Part shown: one piece after another, positions 61,284 to 64,000 of the stretch | Position numbering within the stretch: position 1 is the stretch's first letter | How the letters are laid out: each line of letters begins with the position of its first letter | Origin: Variovorax paradoxus | Lineage (GTDB): Bacteria > Pseudomonadota > Gammaproteobacteria > Burkholderiales > Burkholderiaceae_C | Direction of reading: 5' to 3' | DNA: 64,000 bases | Assembly: GCF_030811855.1 (NCBI RefSeq) | Contig: NZ_JAUSRN010000022.1 | Coordinates: 22,844 to 86,843 of the forward strand | Translations under genes and position numbers: made by a program | The notes under the pieces: generated by a model | Seen by the model: only the letters and a program-made list of their open reading frames with translations | Told to the model about the DNA's origin: nothing | Databases searched by the model: none

Positions 61284-63893
61284 ATGCGCGCCTTGCTCAC
61301 CACCTTTTCATGGCAGGAACTGCGCCACCACCCCTGGCGCAACGCCGCGGCCGTTTTGGCCGTGATGCTGGGTGTTGCGCTAGCGTTCTCGGTGCAGCTG
61401 ATCAACGCCTCGGCGCTAGACGAATTCTCGAGCGCCGTGCGTTCGGTCAATGGGCAGCCCGATCTCGAAGTGCGCGCCGTGCAAGGCAGCTTCGACGAAG
61501 CCGTATTCGCGCGCTTGGCGCAGCATCCGCAGGTGACGCTTGCGAGCCCTGTGCTCGAGTTCCAGGGCCTCGCGCTGGCCGGCGAGCGCCAAGTGCCGAT
61601 GCGCGTGATCGGCATCGATGCGCTGGCGCTGCCCACCATTGCACCGGCGCTGATGCCGCAGCCACGTAAGAACGCCGACCGCTTCGCGATACTGGCGCCG
61701 GGCCATGTGTTTCTCAACACCGCGGCGCGCAACCTGCTCGGTCTGCCGGTAGAAGCGACGGAAGGCGGTGCGGAGTCGGTCCAGTTGCGCAGCGGCAGTG
61801 CATGGCAGCGGCTCGAGGTCGCGGGCCATGTCGCCGCCAGCGGCACGGCTCTGGCAGTGATGGACATCGCCGTCGCACAAGACCTGTTCGACAAGCTCGG
61901 GCGCCTCAGCCGTGTCGACCTGAGGCTGGCACTGGGCACCGATCGGGCCGCTTTCATTGCATCGCTCCAGGGTTCGCCAGGCTGGCCCGGCGGCTTGCAG
62001 TTTGCCGAGCCGGGCGACGCGGCGGAGCGCGTAAGCAATCTTTCGCGCGCCTACCGTGTCAACCTCACGGTGCTGGCGCTGGTGGCGCTTTTCACAGGGG
62101 CCTTTCTGGTGTTCTCGGTGCTGGCACTGAGCGTGGCCAAGCGCGCCCAGCAGTTCGCGCTGCTCGGCGTGCTCGGCCTGACGCCGCGCGAGCGGCTGCG
62201 TCTGGTGCTGCTCGAATCGCTGGTGCTGGGCCTGATAGGAAGCGCCGCCGGCCTGGCGCTGGGCACGGCGCTCGCAGCCCTTGCATTGCGCGTGCTCGGC
62301 GGCGACCTGGGCGGCGGCTACTTCGAAGGCGTGGCGCCCGCACTGCACTGGAGCACCGCATCGGCCTTGCTGTACGGCGGGCTTGGCGTGATCGCGGCAC
62401 TGGTGGGCGGCTGGTGGCCCGCGCGCGCGGCAGAGGCCTTGCCCGAGGCGCAGACCCTCAAGGGCCTGGGCGCCGCGCCAGTCCAAACCAGGAGCCACTG
62501 GCTGGCCCTCGGCCTCATTACCGCGAGTGCGGCACTCGCCAACATGCCGGCTGTCGGCGGCATCCCCATCGCCGCTTATCTCTCCGTGGGCTGCCTGCTG
62601 GTGGGCGGCATCACCGCGCTGCCTTGGCTCATTGCGCTGCTCTACGACCGTGTGGCGCCCGTGTTTTCGCAGCGGGTGCTGCCGATGCTCGCCATCGAGC
62701 GCGCAAGGCGCATGCGCGGCACCGCGGCCGTGGCGGTCAGCGGCGTGGTCGCGAGCCTGAGCCTCGCGGTGGCGCTCACGGTCATGGTCGCGAGCTTTCG
62801 CGATTCAGTGACGCGCTGGCTCGACGTGGTGCTGCCGGCCGATCTCTATCTTCGCGCCACGTCGAGCGGCCGCTCCGGCAATTCAGGTACGCAGAGCAGT
62901 AGCGACACCGCCACCTTCTCGCCGGCCTTCGTGCAGGCGCTTGCGCAACTGCCCGGCGTGGCACGCACCGGTACGCTGCGCACGCGCTCGCTCCAGCTGG
63001 ATCCGGCGCAGCCTTCGGTCACGCTGATTTCGCGGAGCCTCGAAAGCGGCGCGGCGCAGGCGCTGCCGCTGGTCGGGCCCGCACTGCCAGTGCCGGCGGG
63101 GCAGGTCGGCATCTACGTGAGCGAACCAATGGTCGAGCTGTACGGCGCGAAGCCGGGCGATCTGTTCGCGCCGCTTTCGTCGGCCTTGGGCAGCAGCAGC
63201 GGTTCCGGGCCGGCGAAATTCTTCGTGGCGGGCGTGTGGCGCGACTATGCGCGGCAGTTCGGCGCCATCACCATGGACGCGCGCGACTTCGAGCGCGTGA
63301 CGGGCGAGCGCGAGGTCAGCGACGTGGCGCTGTGGCTTGCGCCGGGCGCATCCGAGGGCGCAGTGCAGACCGCGGTTCGCGAGCTTGCGACGCGGAGAGT
63401 TGGCGCGAGCGGCGAATCCGGTTCGAACATCGAGATCTCGTCGGTCGGGCAGATTCGCGCGACTTCGCTGCGCATCTTCGACCGCAGCTTTGCCGTGACC
63501 TATTGGTTGCAGGCCGTGGCCATTGCCATTGGCCTGTTCGGCATTGCAGCAAGCTTCAGTGCGCAGGTGCTGGCCAGGCGCAAGGAGTTCGGTCTGCTTG
63601 CGCACTTGGGCTTTACGCGGCGGCAGGTTCTGGCGGTGGTCGCGGGCGAAGGCGCCGCATGGACCGCGATTGGTGCCGTCGCCGGGCTCTTGCTCGGGCT
63701 TGCGGTGTCGGTGGTGCTGGTGAAGGTCGTCAATCCGCAGAGCTTTCACTGGACGATGGATTTGCTGGTGCCTTGGGGTCGGCTGTTGATTCTTTGTGCT
63801 GCTGTCGTTGCTGCGGGGACGGTGACTGCTTGGATGGCTGGGAGGGCGGCTGCTGGGAGGGATGTGGTTCTTGCTGTTAAGGAGGATTGGTAG
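61284..63893 (+). CDS. FtsX-type ABC transporter permease
   Basis: This 869-residue inner-membrane protein has one N-terminal helix (about residues 18-40, NAAAVLAVMLGVALAFSVQL), a large periplasmic domain, three central helices at about 255-380, a second long periplasmic domain and three C-terminal helices in the last 130 residues. It matches the YbbP/LolC-type FtsX permeases. The periplasmic stretch at about 525-550 is Ser/Gly-rich. It has no ATPase beside it; the LolD-like ATPase at 57792-58442 is the plausible partner. It starts 62 bases after the sigma factor gene and may be part of its regulon or just downstream. Confidence 0.9.
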   Translation: MRALLTTFSWQELRHHPWRNAAAVLAVMLGVALAFSVQLINASALDEFSSAVRSVNGQPDLEVRAVQGSFDEAVFARLAQHPQVTLASPVLEFQGLALAGERQVPMRVIGIDALALPTIAPALMPQPRKNADRFAILAPGHVFLNTAARNLLGLPVEATEGGAESVQLRSGSAWQRLEVAGHVAASGTALAVMDIAVAQDLFDKLGRLSRVDLRLALGTDRAAFIASLQGSPGWPGGLQFAEPGDAAERVSNLSRAYRVNLTVLALVALFTGAFLVFSVLALSVAKRAQQFALLGVLGLTPRERLRLVLLESLVLGLIGSAAGLALGTALAALALRVLGGDLGGGYFEGVAPALHWSTASALLYGGLGVIAALVGGWWPARAAEALPEAQTLKGLGAAPVQTRSHWLALGLITASAALANMPAVGGIPIAAYLSVGCLLVGGITALPWLIALLYDRVAPVFSQRVLPMLAIERARRMRGTAAVAVSGVVASLSLAVALTVMVASFRDSVTRWLDVVLPADLYLRATSSGRSGNSGTQSSSDTATFSPAFVQALAQLPGVARTGTLRTRSLQLDPAQPSVTLISRSLESGAAQALPLVGPALPVPAGQVGIYVSEPMVELYGAKPGDLFAPLSSALGSSSGSGPAKFFVAGVWRDYARQFGAITMDARDFERVTGEREVSDVALWLAPGASEGAVQTAVRELATRRVGASGESGSNIEISSVGQIRATSLRIFDRSFAVTYWLQAVAIAIGLFGIAASFSAQVLARRKEFGLLAHLGFTRRQVLAVVAGEGAAWTAIGAVAGLLLGLAVSVVLVKVVNPQSFHWTMDLLVPWGRLLILCAAVVAAGTVTAWMAGRAAAGRDVVLAVKEDW

Positions 63894-63937
63894 TCCCTTG
63901 TTTTTCCGAGGCCGGGTCTCGCCCCGGCGGGCGACTC

Positions 63938-63963
63938 ACTTTCTTTGCTTCGCCAAAGAAAGT
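63938..63963. repeat. Dispersed intergenic repeat with 10-base hairpin
   Basis: ACTTTCTTTG and CAAAGAAAGT are perfect arms around CTTCGC. The surrounding sequence to the window end, including GTAAGCAAAGAAAGGCGACC, is of a kind scattered between genes in Comamonadaceae and Burkholderia genomes. It follows the permease gene; its role, perhaps as a transcript 3' end hairpin, is not known. The window ends inside it. Confidence 0.7.
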
Positions 63964-64000
63964 AAGCAAAGAAAGGCGACCCCTACTGTCTGCGTCCCTT

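Overview
The window is a GC-rich stretch of a betaproteobacterial chromosome, most likely from Variovorax or another Comamonadaceae genus. Pointers are the parE-transglycosylase-parC cluster, the pyrG-kdsA-eno-ftsB run, two orphan Bug-type receptors, many ATGA/TGATG gene overlaps, and two kinds of intergenic repeat familiar from this family. The assignment is by recall of gene order and protein style, not by a database search. I see no rRNA, tRNA, insertion sequence, prophage or CRISPR array. Coding density is very high and no gap between genes exceeds about 230 bases.

Region 1 (1-5.8 kb, +) is a transglutaminase / ATP-grasp / alpha-E peptide-modification type cluster: the C-terminal end of a DUF2126 protein, a fused circularly permuted ATP-grasp plus alpha-E protein, an amino-acid-type binding lipoprotein, a transglutaminase-like protein and a RidA-family protein. 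Region 2 (6.1-13.0 kb, -) is an eight-gene operon for acquiring and using 2-ketogluconate: two permeases, a binding protein and an ATPase of the polar-amino-acid ABC family, then kguE, kguK, kguD and the LacI-family regulator ptxS. A perfect TGAAACCGGTTTCA palindrome lies in its promoter and matches the PtxS operator known from Pseudomonas. In Pseudomonas the carrier is a single MFS protein (KguT), so the ABC transporter here is a replacement.

Region 3 (13.1-18.5 kb) holds a CorA-like membrane protein, a cysteine hydrolase, a large alpha/beta hydrolase and a metallo-beta-lactamase-fold lipoprotein. Region 4 (18.4-23.9 kb, -) is parE, a lytic transglycosylase, parC and a tiny membrane protein. 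Region 5 (24.1-34.6 kb) includes an MFS carrier, a coupled tiny membrane protein and methyltransferase, dapA-bamC-metallohydrolase, roxA-like and slyD genes, glycine-zipper lipoprotein, dut and coaBC. Region 6 (34.8-41.6 kb, +) is pyrG-kdsA-DUF1330-eno-ftsB-pnuC-nicotinamide riboside kinase-exported protein.

Region 7 (41.6-53.6 kb) has hslO, a gamma-carbonic anhydrase, DUF455, MaoC, two Bug receptors, DUF72, xerD, an AEC carrier, queG, tsaE, an N-acetylmuramoyl-L-alanine amidase, and a DedA protein. Region 8 (53.7-64 kb) has mutL, a lipoprotein hydrolase, miaA, an ABC ATPase, a serine/threonine dehydratase, a DGPF/YciI protein with its ECF sigma factor behind a matching candidate promoter, and an FtsX-type permease that is probably the displaced partner of the ABC ATPase.

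The most rewarding places for follow-up are the rewired 2-ketogluconate operon, the sigma factor module, the transglutaminase cluster with an inserted binding protein, and the CorA-like protein.
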